This document shows, in pieces, positions 43,263 to 52,194 of a stretch of DNA of 64,000 bases (the stretch's first letter is position 1; every line of letters starts with the position of its first letter). Source of the DNA: Wohlfahrtiimonas larvae (GTDB lineage Bacteria > Pseudomonadota > Gammaproteobacteria > Cardiobacteriales > Wohlfahrtiimonadaceae); assembly GCF_039543665.1 (NCBI RefSeq), contig NZ_BAABKE010000003.1, forward strand, positions 62,001 through 126,000, read 5' to 3'. A model generated the notes under the pieces. The model had not been told where the DNA came from and searched no databases. It saw only the letters and a program-made list of their open reading frames with translations. A program made the translations under genes and the position numbers.

Positions 43263-46200
43263 ATGTCTCAGTTTTTTATTGGGCGGCCTATATTTGCTTG
43301 GGTGTTAGCAATAGTAACAATGTTGGCAGGTACATTTTCTGTTATCAACCTTCCCATTAGCCAATATCCAAATATTGCGCCACCTGCAATTATGATCAGT
43401 GGAATGTCACCCGGTGCATCCGCAGAAACAGTCCAAGATACAGTTGTACAAGTCATCGAACAACAAATGAGTGCTTTAGATGGCTATCGCTATATGTCAT
43501 CTGCAAGTAATGTGGATGGTAGCTTTGAAATCACTATCACCTTTGAACAAGGTACAGATACTGACATTGCCCAAGTACAAGTACAAAACAAGCTACAACT
43601 GGCCATGCCAAATCTTCCCGAAGAAGTTCAAAGACAAGGTGTACAGGTCGTTAAATTTCAAATTAACTTTATTCAAGTTTTGGCCCTCCGAGATACCTCT
43701 GGCAATATGAATAACCATGATCTTGGTAACTATATTTCAACACATCTTCAAGATCCAATTTCTCGCATTGATGGTATTGGTGAATTGATGTTATTTGGTG
43801 CTAAAAATGCCATGAGAATTTGGCTAGATCCTGCAAAATTACATAGTTATCATTTAACACCTAATGATGTTGCTAATGCTATTCGTGCAGAAAATGTTCA
43901 AGTTTCATCTGGGCAATTAGGTGGATTACCAGCCAAAGCCAACACACAACTCAATGCAACCATTGTCAGTACCTCAAGAATGCGCACTGCTGAAGAGTTC
44001 AATGAAATTTTATTAAAAGTTAATTTAGATGGTTCACAAATTCGTTTAAAAGATGTTGCCGAAGTTAAAATTGGTGCAGATAACTATTCAATTTCTAGTC
44101 GCCATAATGGTGTAGAAGCAGCTGGTTTAGGTATTCGCTTAACACCTAAAGGTAATCTTTTAGATGTTGTCAAAGAAGTGGAAAAAATCGTTAAACAACA
44201 AGAGCCATTTTTCCCGCCCAATGTTGAATATATTTTTCCTTATGATACATCTCCATCAGTTAAAGCTTCTATTCAATCCGTTGTTTCCACTATTGTAGAA
44301 GCAATTATTCTTGTCTTTTTAGTGATGTATCTATTCTTACAAAATTTCAGGGCTACGTTGATTCCTACATTAGCAGTACCTGTTGTTATGCTTGGTACAT
44401 TTGCCATATTGCCACTTTTTGGTATGAATGTGAATGTATTGACCATGTATGCAATGGTTCTAGCCATTGGGCTATTAGTGGATGATGCTATTGTTGTCGT
44501 TGAAAATGTGGAAAGATTGATGCATGAAGAACATTTATCACCTAAAGAAGCTACACAAAAATCTATGACACAAATTCAAGGTGCACTTGTCGGTATAGGA
44601 TTAGTTCTATCCGCAGTGTTTGTACCTATGGCATTTTTTGGTGGTTCTGCAGGCACAATTTATCGACAATTCTCAGTTACCATTGTGACAACTATGTCAT
44701 TGTCGGTGATTACAGCACTGATCTTCACACCAGCGTTATGTGCAACTATTTTAAAACCTGTCACCCACAATGCATTAGAACGCAAAGGATTTTTTGGTTG
44801 GTTTAACCGAATGTTTGATCGTGGTAGTTATCGTTTTGAAAGTGGTGCGGCTGGGATTGTTCGTCGTCCTGCAAGATCATTAATTGTATTTGTATTTATA
44901 TCTATTGCAACAGGCTTATTATTTACACAAATACCTAAGGCGTTTTTACCCAATGAAGACCAAAATGTTTTAATTCTTGAAGTTCGTTTACCTGCAAATG
45001 CAACTGCAGAGCGCACAGAAGCCATTCTAGATGATGTTCGTAATTATCTATTAACCGAAGAAGCTGATAATCTGCATACAATCTTTTCTGTCAATGGCTT
45101 CAATTTTGCGGGCCGTGGCCAAAACTCTGCCCTTGCTTTTATTAATCTTAAAGATTGGTCAGAAAGACCTAATGCGGATCAATCTGCCTTTGCAATTGCA
45201 GAACGTGCTCAAAAATATTTTTCAACCATTCGAGATGGTATGGTATTAATCTTTCCACCACCTGCCATTATGGAAATGGGTAATGCGATGGGCGTTAACT
45301 TCTTTTTACAAGATACTGTCGGTTTAGGGCATGAAGCATTGATGGATGCACGCAATCAATTCCTACAATTAGCAGCACAAAGCCCAATTTTGGCTAATTT
45401 CCGTCCTAATGGCAAAGAAGATGAACCTCAATACCGCGTTACAATTGATAAAGAGCGAGCACGTGCATTACAATTAGATTTATCTGAAATCAATGACACG
45501 ATGACAACAGCATGGGGATCAATCTATGTGAATAACTTTATTGATCAAGGACGTGTCAAAAGAGTGTATTTACAAGGCAACCAAAATTCACGCTCAGCAC
45601 CTGAAGATTTTGAAAAATGGCATGTACGTAATCAGCTAGGTGAAATGATTCCTTTTAATAGTTTCGCGAAAGGAGAATGGATCATTGGTTCACCTAAATT
45701 AGAGCGTTATAATGGGCTATTATCCATTGAGATTTTGGGAGAACCTGCACCAGGCTACAGCACAGGCGATGCTATGATTGAAATTGCGCGCATCATGCAA
45801 CAGCTACCGAATGGCATTGAACATAGTTACACTGGATTATCTTATGAAGAGATTAAAACGGGTGATCAATCCATCCTACTCTATTCCATCACTGTACTCA
45901 TGGTATTTTTATGCTTAGCAGCTTTATATGAAAGCTGGACCGTACCAATTTCAGTCATAATGGTTGTTCCATTGGGTATTTTAGGTGCTGTTGCTGCAAC
46001 ATTACTGCGTGGATTAACTTCTGATGTTTATTTCCAAATTGGGCTAATGACTACAGTTGGACTCACAGCCAAAAATGCAATCTTGATTGTAGAATTCGCA
46101 CGAGAGTTATATGAAAAAGAAGGCAAACCTCTGTTACAAGCAGCAACAGAAGCATCACGTTTAAGACTTCGTCCTATCATTATGACATCCTTAGCCTTTA

Positions 46201-46373
46201 CATTAGGTGTTACACCTATGGCAATTTCAACTGGTGCAGGCGCAGGTAGCCAACATTCATTAGCGACTGGAGTGATTGGCGGCATGATTTCGGCAACAAT
46301 TTTAGCTGTATTTTTTGTGCCGTTATTCTACGTGGTTGTCGTGAAATTATTTGAATTTAAACGAAAATTATAG
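43263..46373 (+). CDS. RND multidrug efflux pump (AcrB/MexB family)
   Basis: A 1036-residue proton-driven trimeric exporter with 12 TM helices and two large periplasmic loops. It begins SQFFIGRPIFAWVLAIVTMLAG, and the proton-relay Asp pair (residues 407 and 408) is in GLLVDDAIVVVENVER. The second-half motif is LTAKNAILIVEFARELYEKEG with the conserved Lys. The drug-binding pore domain segments are intact. AAGGA lies upstream. Typical substrates are dyes, detergents and antibiotics. It ends at a hairpin shared with the convergent TetR gene. Confidence 0.95.
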   Translation: MSQFFIGRPIFAWVLAIVTMLAGTFSVINLPISQYPNIAPPAIMISGMSPGASAETVQDTVVQVIEQQMSALDGYRYMSSASNVDGSFEITITFEQGTDTDIAQVQVQNKLQLAMPNLPEEVQRQGVQVVKFQINFIQVLALRDTSGNMNNHDLGNYISTHLQDPISRIDGIGELMLFGAKNAMRIWLDPAKLHSYHLTPNDVANAIRAENVQVSSGQLGGLPAKANTQLNATIVSTSRMRTAEEFNEILLKVNLDGSQIRLKDVAEVKIGADNYSISSRHNGVEAAGLGIRLTPKGNLLDVVKEVEKIVKQQEPFFPPNVEYIFPYDTSPSVKASIQSVVSTIVEAIILVFLVMYLFLQNFRATLIPTLAVPVVMLGTFAILPLFGMNVNVLTMYAMVLAIGLLVDDAIVVVENVERLMHEEHLSPKEATQKSMTQIQGALVGIGLVLSAVFVPMAFFGGSAGTIYRQFSVTIVTTMSLSVITALIFTPALCATILKPVTHNALERKGFFGWFNRMFDRGSYRFESGAAGIVRRPARSLIVFVFISIATGLLFTQIPKAFLPNEDQNVLILEVRLPANATAERTEAILDDVRNYLLTEEADNLHTIFSVNGFNFAGRGQNSALAFINLKDWSERPNADQSAFAIAERAQKYFSTIRDGMVLIFPPPAIMEMGNAMGVNFFLQDTVGLGHEALMDARNQFLQLAAQSPILANFRPNGKEDEPQYRVTIDKERARALQLDLSEINDTMTTAWGSIYVNNFIDQGRVKRVYLQGNQNSRSAPEDFEKWHVRNQLGEMIPFNSFAKGEWIIGSPKLERYNGLLSIEILGEPAPGYSTGDAMIEIARIMQQLPNGIEHSYTGLSYEEIKTGDQSILLYSITVLMVFLCLAALYESWTVPISVIMVVPLGILGAVAATLLRGLTSDVYFQIGLMTTVGLTAKNAILIVEFARELYEKEGKPLLQAATEASRLRLRPIIMTSLAFTLGVTPMAISTGAGAGSQHSLATGVIGGMISATILAVFFVPLFYVVVVKLFEFKRKL

Positions 46374-46402
46374 CTAAGTGATTGGCTCTACTATATCATC
46401 TC

Positions 46403-46436
46403 AAAGCCTTAATGATACCCTCATTAAGGCTTTTTG
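46403..46436 (+). terminator. Terminator of the RND operon, overlapping the tetR stop
   Basis: AAAGCCTTAATGA / TCATTAAGGCTTT, a perfect 13-bp stem with loop TACCC, then TTTTTG. The stop codon of the opposing TetR gene (46424-46426) lies inside its 3' arm, so one sequence serves two purposes. Confidence 0.92.
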
Positions 46437-47065
46437 TGATCAATGCACTGTTGTTGATGAATATAAAGGCTCATCATAGTGACGCACATTTCAATTTGTG
46501 ACTCAATTTGTTTTGGTTCAGGTTGAAAATCAGAGTAACTCAATGCCTTAATGAATAATTCACCTTTCAACATTTCTAAAAATTGTCCAGCAATCTGATT
46601 AATCTCCTTCTCACTTAAGTTGAGATTTAATTGAGCCAGCTCTTCTGCTAAAAGATTAAAACTACGTTGTGGACCTCGTGTAAAAAATGCGTCGCCCAAC
46701 TCAGGAAACTTAGGAGTTTCAGAAACAATTAAACGAAATAAAGCAATCGCTTTAGGGCTAATAATATTGGTAATAAATTTAGTGCCAACATATTTAAGTG
46801 TACCTTCCACTGTACGCACTTTGGGCTGGCTATTGACAACATCATCAAAAATCTCTTCAATCATTGATTCTATCACTGCTGAAAATATACCTTCTTTACC
46901 GCCAAATTGACTATATAACGTTGAACGCGATCCACCTGATTGCTCAATAATCATATCCAAAGTCGTTGCCTCAAAACCAAATTTTAGGAACAATGCTTCT
47001 GCCGAACGAATCATCCCCATTCGTCTTTGATGCCCTCGATGTGTAAGAGAAGTTTTTTCAGCCAT
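46424..47065 (-). CDS. TetR/AcrR-family repressor
   Basis: A 213-residue regulator. The N-terminal helix-turn-helix is clear (AEALFLKFGFEATTLDMIIEQSGGSRSTLYSQFGGKEGIF), and the C-terminal domain resembles the AcrR-like C-terminal family with a FTRGPQRSFNLLAEEL segment. It is convergent with the RND operon, 50 bp from the pump stop, and has palindrome-related sites at both promoters. Repression of the pump and of itself, relieved by a pump substrate, is the expected model. The start lacks a strong ribosome-binding site. Confidence 0.88.
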   Translation of the reverse strand: MAEKTSLTHRGHQRRMGMIRSAEALFLKFGFEATTLDMIIEQSGGSRSTLYSQFGGKEGIFSAVIESMIEEIFDDVVNSQPKVRTVEGTLKYVGTKFITNIISPKAIALFRLIVSETPKFPELGDAFFTRGPQRSFNLLAEELAQLNLNLSEKEINQIAGQFLEMLKGELFIKALSYSDFQPEPKQIESQIEMCVTMMSLYIHQQQCIDHKKP

Positions 47066-47090
47066 AGTTTGTAATATTGATTAAAAGATT

Positions 47091-47108
47091 GATGTATCAT
47101 ACTATCAT
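47091..47108. promoter_or_regulatory. Candidate autoregulatory operator of the TetR gene
   Basis: GATGTATCATACTATCAT region 26-43 bp before the ATG. Its TGTATCATAC differs by one base from TGTATCGTAC in the pump operator, and it is itself a near-palindrome (GTAT-C-ATAC). Confidence 0.45.
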
Positions 47109-47161
47109 GCTCAACTTAGATTGAATACCTAGATGCACTCTCTTCATTGCCTGTTATTCTA

Positions 47162-47353
47162 TTAATCTTTCTTGCAAGTATTAATCCCAAACAATGTATA
47201 AAATGGACAAAAACGGATGGCACCAGCCAAGATTGGTACTAAACCAACTAATCCCCATAAAGTTTTTGGTCCCCAAAAAATTAAGCTCAATAAAAATAAA
47301 CCAACAATAAAACGAATTACCATATCTGTTGTGCCAATATTTTTTTTCATCAT
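47162..47353 (-). CDS. DUF2892 / YgaP-like small membrane protein
   Basis: A 63-residue two-helix membrane protein. The family pattern is clear: an N-terminal NIGTTDMVIRFIVGLFLL, a Gly-rich second helix (LWGLVGLVPILAGAIRFCP), and the terminal FGINTCKKD with two conserved Cys. Often found alone or attached to rhodanese domains (YgaP), where the TM pair anchors a sulfur-transfer domain; none is present here. AGGAG precedes the ATG. Confidence 0.85.
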   Translation of the reverse strand: MMKKNIGTTDMVIRFIVGLFLLSLIFWGPKTLWGLVGLVPILAGAIRFCPFYTLFGINTCKKD

Positions 47354-47449
47354 TATTTTCTCCTAAATTAATATTATATTTTTAAATTACCATTAGTAAC
47401 TTAAATTTATCATAACACAAATTATTTAAGATAATGACAAGAAATATCG

Positions 47450-47959
47450 TTATTTTAATTTAGAAAATTTTTCTGCACTGTGTTCAAACGAACGGTTAGA
47501 TAACACTTTAGCTAAGCGACTAATGGGTGGTAAATCTAGTGTTGCCTGCATTTTATTATTTTGCGTTTTAGTAATTTTTACTTTGCAGTAAATTAAACCG
47601 CTGTGAATGCCCAATTCTTCTTTCTCTTGCTTTAAAGCCATCGCAGTTTCTGTTTTCAAATACCCCACAGGCATACCATTGATCAATATACGATGCTGAG
47701 CATGATTATCTCGACTCAATATATTCTGTGTGATCATCCCATCCATAATATTCACCGTTTCAGTTGATCCTGCTGTGAGAATATGCAAATTTTCTTGATG
47801 CACTTTTTCAGTGTCTAAATCTTCATTAAAAGCGCCGTTTGCACACACATAAAAAATATTACCAGAGCCAATATGCTTTTTTCTGAATGAAAAAAAGAGT
47901 TTATAAACAATCGCAGATATTACCGCCATAATGGCCAAAAGCCCTAAGATTTTTAACAT
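47450..47959 (-). CDS. Hypothetical single-TM protein
   Basis: Not recognised. A 169-residue product with one N-terminal helix (residues 3-22), then a soluble domain including RILINGMPVGYLKTETAMALKQ and a beta-rich IYCKVKITKTQNNKMQATLDL. The second part has a pattern like small HIRAN-type beta domains, but this is a loose resemblance. GGAG precedes the ATG. It is divergent from the next acidic hypothetical gene, with 63 bp between the starts. Confidence 0.55.
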   Translation of the reverse strand: MLKILGLLAIMAVISAIVYKLFFSFRKKHIGSGNIFYVCANGAFNEDLDTEKVHQENLHILTAGSTETVNIMDGMITQNILSRDNHAQHRILINGMPVGYLKTETAMALKQEKEELGIHSGLIYCKVKITKTQNNKMQATLDLPPISRLAKVLSNRSFEHSAEKFSKLK

Positions 47960-48022
47960 GGTTACTCCGATTGCGATCTTGCCCTAAAACGATGATGGTA
48001 ATCAATATTGAGGATCGTTACA

Positions 48023-48754
48023 ATGGCAAACTCTTCTCAACCCATTACTTTCGAGCAAATCATGACTCAAACCATTACTTTTATTGATAGCGCATATCCT
48101 GAGCCACATAATCTACGTGAATTTGTTTGGTCAGGTCGATTAGATGATCAGGGCAAATTATGGTTTGACTTGCATTTAATTAGTAAAGATTACTATGCCA
48201 ATGAACCTGATGATATTGAGGATGAAGAAGAGGAGGATGATGAATATACAAGTCTAGCTTACTGGCAAGCAAAAGATCTTTGGAATAATTATCATAAATG
48301 TATTCTTTCATCCACTTATTGGTCAGATGAGCAAGGTTTTCTAGTGGGTGATGCTAATAATCCTTTTGATTTTTCAGCACTCAATGGCACAATATTTCAC
48401 ATTGATGCAGAACCATCTTTAGAAGATGAAGAATCTGCTTTTAGCATTTATCTTGCAGGGCACGATGCTTGTGCCAATCATAAAATCTCATTTAACCAAC
48501 AATCTGATGAAAAGTTTCATATTCTTTGGCAAGGTGATATTGCACTGTTTTACAGCGGATTCACAGAATTCATTCATCAATTTAAAGCAGATTTAAATGA
48601 TGTCGCTTTTGATGGTTTTTACTTCCCGAAAGATTGGGATTTAGATAAAGCCATAGTAGAATTCAAAAAAGTGTTAACAGATTTTGAAAACTATGAGTTT
48701 GTTGTGATTAATCCTAAACATCATTTCCCGCAATATAAATTAATGAGAATTTAA
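48023..48754 (+). CDS. Hypothetical acidic cytoplasmic protein
   Basis: Not recognised. A 243-residue protein with a strongly acidic run near residue 70 (PDDIEDEEEEDDEYTS), many aromatic residues and no TM segment. Trp and Tyr spacing suggests a mixed alpha/beta domain of the type seen in immunity or SMI1-like proteins, though no motif confirms it. The ATG at 48023 with GAGG upstream is chosen over a TTG 15 bases earlier. Transcribed alone, with a clear terminator. Confidence 0.6.
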   Translation: MANSSQPITFEQIMTQTITFIDSAYPEPHNLREFVWSGRLDDQGKLWFDLHLISKDYYANEPDDIEDEEEEDDEYTSLAYWQAKDLWNNYHKCILSSTYWSDEQGFLVGDANNPFDFSALNGTIFHIDAEPSLEDEESAFSIYLAGHDACANHKISFNQQSDEKFHILWQGDIALFYSGFTEFIHQFKADLNDVAFDGFYFPKDWDLDKAIVEFKKVLTDFENYEFVVINPKHHFPQYKLMRI

Positions 48755-48762
48755 CACAATAA

Positions 48763-48789
48763 AAAACCACTGAATCTACAGTGGTTTTG
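48763..48789 (+). terminator. Terminator, usable in both directions
   Basis: AAAACCACTG / CAGTGGTTTT stem with loop AATCTA between the convergent acidic hypothetical gene and the Pmp3-like gene. Confidence 0.88.
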
Positions 48790-48802
48790 ATTCTAATCTT
48801 AA

Positions 48803-49012
48803 TTAATAATCCCTAAATGATCGCCCTGACATTTGAGCCTTTTTAATTTTTTGATCTGTTGAATATTGCGACAACGCATAAACCGACCAAATCACCGCAG
48901 GCAACCAACCAATAATGGTTAATTGCAGAATTAAACAGACAATTCCCGCAATTGGGCGACCGATCGTGAAAAACTGTAACCAAGGCAATAAAAATGCCAA
49001 CAATAAGCGCAT
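48803..49012 (-). CDS. YqaE/Pmp3-family small membrane protein
   Basis: A 69-residue protein with two helices (about 2-14 and 20-47). The family signature LLLAFLLPWLQFFTIGRPIAGIVCLILQLTIIGWLPAVIW-type layout is recognisable, with a polar Lys/Gln-rich C-terminal tail. Pmp3-like proteins are induced by stress and affect membrane potential in yeast and plants; the bacterial role is unclear. AAGGA precedes the start. It begins 15 bp after rnd and is probably co-transcribed. Confidence 0.78.
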   Translation of the reverse strand: MRLLLAFLLPWLQFFTIGRPIAGIVCLILQLTIIGWLPAVIWSVYALSQYSTDQKIKKAQMSGRSFRDY

Positions 49013-49027
49013 TACTCTTCCTTCTAT

Positions 49028-49891
49028 TTAACTATAACTCGATAAAAACTCATCAATCACTGGCTGAAAATATGGTGCCATTCGTTGTTTCTCAAAGTAT
49101 GATGATAACGCTTTTTCATGGTTGGGTTGATTGAAATCTTTAGAGATACTGATTAAAGCAGCATCATCCACAACCCAGCGCTTTGGCATATTATGTTCAA
49201 TGGCAACCTCCTCCCTTCTCTTAGCTAAAACTTTCAATAATTGCAGACGCTTTCCGCGTAAAGTTTTGCGTGCTTTAACTTTCATCCAAGCCATTTCAGG
49301 ATTAGGAGCATATTTTTCCACTAAATATAATGCTTCTGTTTTATCCCCAAAAATACGTTGCTCTTCTTTGGTTTCGATCTTATCTTTCATCAATAAATAA
49401 AGATCATACAGATAGGTGACATCATCGTACGCATAATCAATTTGATTCTGTGATAAAGGTCGTTTTTCCCAGTCTGTACGCGTTTCTGTCTTTTCTAATA
49501 AAACATTTAAACGCATTTCCACAGTATCTTGATAACTCATTAGGTGATCTGCACCCAAAACAGTTTCTGCAATTTGCGTATCAAAGATTGGTTTAGGAAT
49601 CAGGCTAAAGGTCGTATAAAGCGTTTCTAAATCTTGACTCGCTGAATGGAAAATCTTAATAATTTTTGGATGTGTAAAAATGGATAACAATGGTTCAAAA
49701 TCACTAATGGCCAATGGATCAATACAAATCGCTTCTTTATCTGTCGCTAATTGTACTAAACATAATTTTGAAAAATAGGTACGAAATCGCATAAATTCTG
49801 TATCTACTGCTATTGCTGTTAAATCATGTTGACTGGCCACCCAGTTTTTTAATGCTTCATCGCTATCGATGAAAAGATATTTTCTAGCCAT
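49028..49891 (-). CDS. rnd: Ribonuclease D, short form
   Basis: A 3'-5' exoribonuclease that trims tRNA precursors. The DEDD-type catalytic residues are visible in VDTEFMRFRT (Asp, Glu), KIFHSASQDLETL (Asp) and IDYAYDDVTYLYDL (Tyr and Asp), making it the DEDDy class. Only one HRDC-like helical domain follows, so the 287 residues are about 90 fewer than E. coli RNase D, which has two. This shorter version is common in other gammaproteobacteria. GGA lies upstream of the ATG. Confidence 0.93.
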   Translation of the reverse strand: MARKYLFIDSDEALKNWVASQHDLTAIAVDTEFMRFRTYFSKLCLVQLATDKEAICIDPLAISDFEPLLSIFTHPKIIKIFHSASQDLETLYTTFSLIPKPIFDTQIAETVLGADHLMSYQDTVEMRLNVLLEKTETRTDWEKRPLSQNQIDYAYDDVTYLYDLYLLMKDKIETKEEQRIFGDKTEALYLVEKYAPNPEMAWMKVKARKTLRGKRLQLLKVLAKRREEVAIEHNMPKRWVVDDAALISISKDFNQPNHEKALSSYFEKQRMAPYFQPVIDEFLSSYS

Positions 49892-50022
49892 GCTGTCCAG
49901 TTATTTTAAAAACATGCCAAAATTATAGAGTAAATTCCACAATATCAAAGATTATTTTTATAAAGGTGCGTTCTAGTATAGAATTAGCACTATTTACCGA
50001 CTTACTTTGCATGGAAATGATG

Positions 50023-50352
50023 ATGAAAAAGAGAGTAATGCAGATCAGCAGTCTATTATTCATGGTTGGCATTGTGTCAGCATGTTCAAATATGCCAGGT
50101 TTACATAAAACTGTAATCTTACAAGGCAACCAAGTTGAGGATACGCGTTTAGAGCAAATCCAACCCGGCATGGCGCAAGTGGATGTTCAACGTATTTTGG
50201 GAACACCACTCGTTCGTGATGCTTATCATCCTGATGTTTGGCACTATACTTTCATGAGCACATTATCAACAGGTGAACAAATTGCACATCAAAATGTTAA
50301 AGTCACATTTGATAAGAATAAGAAAGTTCAATCTGTTGAAAGAATCCAATAA
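50023..50352 (+). CDS. bamE: Outer-membrane assembly lipoprotein BamE
   Basis: Small lipoprotein of the BAM complex that folds outer-membrane proteins. Signal peptide ends in the lipobox V-S-A-C, followed by the SmpA/OmlA domain: LEQIQPGMAQVDVQRILGTPL and DVWHYTFMSTLSTGE are the family core. Of the clustered ATG codons at 50011, 50017, 50020 and 50023, the last has the best spacing to GGA at 50013, but the exact start is uncertain. 109 residues. Followed 14 bp later by mgsA, probably co-transcribed. Confidence 0.92.
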   Translation: MKKRVMQISSLLFMVGIVSACSNMPGLHKTVILQGNQVEDTRLEQIQPGMAQVDVQRILGTPLVRDAYHPDVWHYTFMSTLSTGEQIAHQNVKVTFDKNKKVQSVERIQ

Positions 50353-50366
50353 TAAGAGGAAACACT

Positions 50367-50762
50367 ATGCTTCATAAAGGTATTGGTTTAGTTGCACATG
50401 ACCAAAAAAAGATTGAATTAGTAGAATGGATCAAACCACACTATGATTTTTTTAAAGAATTTCCTCTTTATGCAACTGGTACTACAGGTAAAATAATTTT
50501 AGAATCTTATCCTGATTTAAATTTAACACGTTTAAAAAGTGGACCATTGGGTGGTGATCAACAGTTAGGCTCATTAATCTGCACAGGCGAATTAGGATTG
50601 CTTATTTTTTTTACAGATCCGTTAACGCCTATGCCACATGATGTTGATGTGAAAGCTCTCATTCGTTTATCAACACTTTATAATATCCCAATGGCTTGTA
50701 ATCAAGGTACAGCGGACCTATTAATGAAAGGTCTCTCTCATATCTACTCACAAAAAGGTTAA
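50367..50762 (+). CDS. mgsA: Methylglyoxal synthase
   Basis: Converts dihydroxyacetone phosphate to methylglyoxal and phosphate, a bypass of lower glycolysis under phosphate limitation. IGLVAHDQKK, ATGTTGK (phosphate loop), SGPLGGDQQLG (catalytic Asp) and FFTDPLTPMPHDVDVKAL are all intact. At 131 residues it lacks the N-terminal extension of the E. coli enzyme (152). GAGG lies upstream. It is only 14 bp after bamE and 4 bp before kdsA, so it sits in an envelope-biogenesis operon. Confidence 0.95.
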   Translation: MLHKGIGLVAHDQKKIELVEWIKPHYDFFKEFPLYATGTTGKIILESYPDLNLTRLKSGPLGGDQQLGSLICTGELGLLIFFTDPLTPMPHDVDVKALIRLSTLYNIPMACNQGTADLLMKGLSHIYSQKG

Positions 50763-50766
50763 TACA

Positions 50767-51585
50767 ATGGTTAATATCCCTCTATTTCAAGCACCTGTTA
50801 GCAATGACACACCTTTTTTCTTGATCGCAGGTACATGCGTGATCGAGTCAGAAGCAATGACATTTGAAGTTGCAGGCCGTTTAAAAGAAATGTGCGAAAA
50901 ACTCAATATACCTTTTATCTATAAATCATCTTTTGATAAGGCCAACCGCTCTTCCATCAACAGCTATCGTGGTCCTGGCATTGAAAAAGGTTTGGCAATT
51001 CTTGAAAAAATTCGCAAAGACTTAAATGTACCTGTATTAACAGATGTGCATGAAGATACACCTTTAGATGAGGTAGCTGCTGTTGTTGATGTATTACAAA
51101 CACCTGCTTTCCTATGTCGTCAAACTAACTTTATCCAAAATGTTGCAAAAACAATGAAGCCTGTGAATATCAAAAAAGGTCAATTTCTAGCACCTTGGGA
51201 TATGCAACATGTGATCGAAAAAGCGCGTGCAACAGGTAACCAAAATATTATGGCTTGTGAACGCGGTGTTTCTTTTGGTTATAATAATTTAGTGTCTGAC
51301 ATGCGTTCATTAGAAGTAATGAAAGATATCGGTTGCCCTGTTGTATTTGATGCTACGCATTCTGTACAATTACCAGGCGGACAAGGTACAAGTTCTGGTG
51401 GCCAACGACAATTTGTTCCTGTGTTATCTAAAGCTGCTGTTGCTGTTGGTGTAGGTGGTTTATTCATGGAAACACATCCGAATCCAGATCAAGCACTATC
51501 AGATGGCCCAAATGCAATCAAATTATCTGAATTAGAAGCATTATTAATAAAATTAAAAGCTATTGATGAGATTGTTAAAGGCTAA
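50767..51585 (+). CDS. kdsA: KDO-8-phosphate synthase, metal-dependent type
   Basis: Condenses arabinose-5-phosphate with PEP to give KDO-8-P for lipopolysaccharide inner core. 272 residues with KSSFDKANRSSINSYRGPG and GLPVLTDVHE-type segments intact (VPVLTDVHEDTPL). The N-terminal metal position is Cys24 in IAGTCVIES, where the E. coli metal-independent enzyme has Asn, so this should be the metal-dependent class II form. AAGG lies upstream. Its TAA shares a base with the maf ATG. Confidence 0.96.
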   Translation: MVNIPLFQAPVSNDTPFFLIAGTCVIESEAMTFEVAGRLKEMCEKLNIPFIYKSSFDKANRSSINSYRGPGIEKGLAILEKIRKDLNVPVLTDVHEDTPLDEVAAVVDVLQTPAFLCRQTNFIQNVAKTMKPVNIKKGQFLAPWDMQHVIEKARATGNQNIMACERGVSFGYNNLVSDMRSLEVMKDIGCPVVFDATHSVQLPGGQGTSSGGQRQFVPVLSKAAVAVGVGGLFMETHPNPDQALSDGPNAIKLSELEALLIKLKAIDEIVKG

Positions 51586-52169
51586 TGATTTTACTAGCAT
51601 CAAAATCTCCTAGGCGACAAGAACTGCTTAGACAAATCGGTATTGATTATCAAGTAATCAATACCGATATTGATGAATCAGTTTTACCGAATGAGAATCC
51701 ACATGATTATGTAGCTCGCATGGCACATTCAAAAGCCATTGCAGCAAAATTGCTTTTAGGTAATGCGCAACATCCGATTTTAACTGCAGATACGAGCGTG
51801 ATTAAAAATGATGTAATCTTAGGCAAGCCTGAAGATTATACTGATTTTTGCAAAATGATGGCGATGCTATCAGGTTCGACGCATCAAGTTTTATCAGCCA
51901 TTGCCATACAATATCTAGATCAAGTTATTGTTAAAACAAGTGTCAGCTCCGTGACTTTCTCACAATTACCAAAAACATTCATTGAAGCTTATTGGGCAAC
52001 ACATGAGCCTTGTGATAAAGCTGGCGGCTATGCAATTCAAGGCCTAATGGCACGATATATACAAAAAATTGAAGGCAGTTATTCTGGCATCATGGGATTA
52101 CCACTGTTTGAATTATCCGAAGCTTTACACGAAATTGGGTATAATGAATCATCATTAACCTTTTCATAG
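51585..52169 (+). CDS. Maf-family nucleotide pyrophosphatase
   Basis: Hydrolyses non-canonical or pyrimidine nucleoside triphosphates; once called a septum-formation inhibitor. The 194-residue chain starts ILLASKSPRRQELL (the SxxR signature), and the active-site ILTADTSVI and GKPEDYTDF segments are present, as is the C-terminal SGIMGLPLFE. Position matches the YhdE (dTTP/UTP) group more than YceF, but not with certainty. Translationally coupled to kdsA. Confidence 0.9.
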   Translation: MILLASKSPRRQELLRQIGIDYQVINTDIDESVLPNENPHDYVARMAHSKAIAAKLLLGNAQHPILTADTSVIKNDVILGKPEDYTDFCKMMAMLSGSTHQVLSAIAIQYLDQVIVKTSVSSVTFSQLPKTFIEAYWATHEPCDKAGGYAIQGLMARYIQKIEGSYSGIMGLPLFELSEALHEIGYNESSLTFS

Positions 52170-52194
52170 ATTCTGAAACTAGACAAGATTTAAT

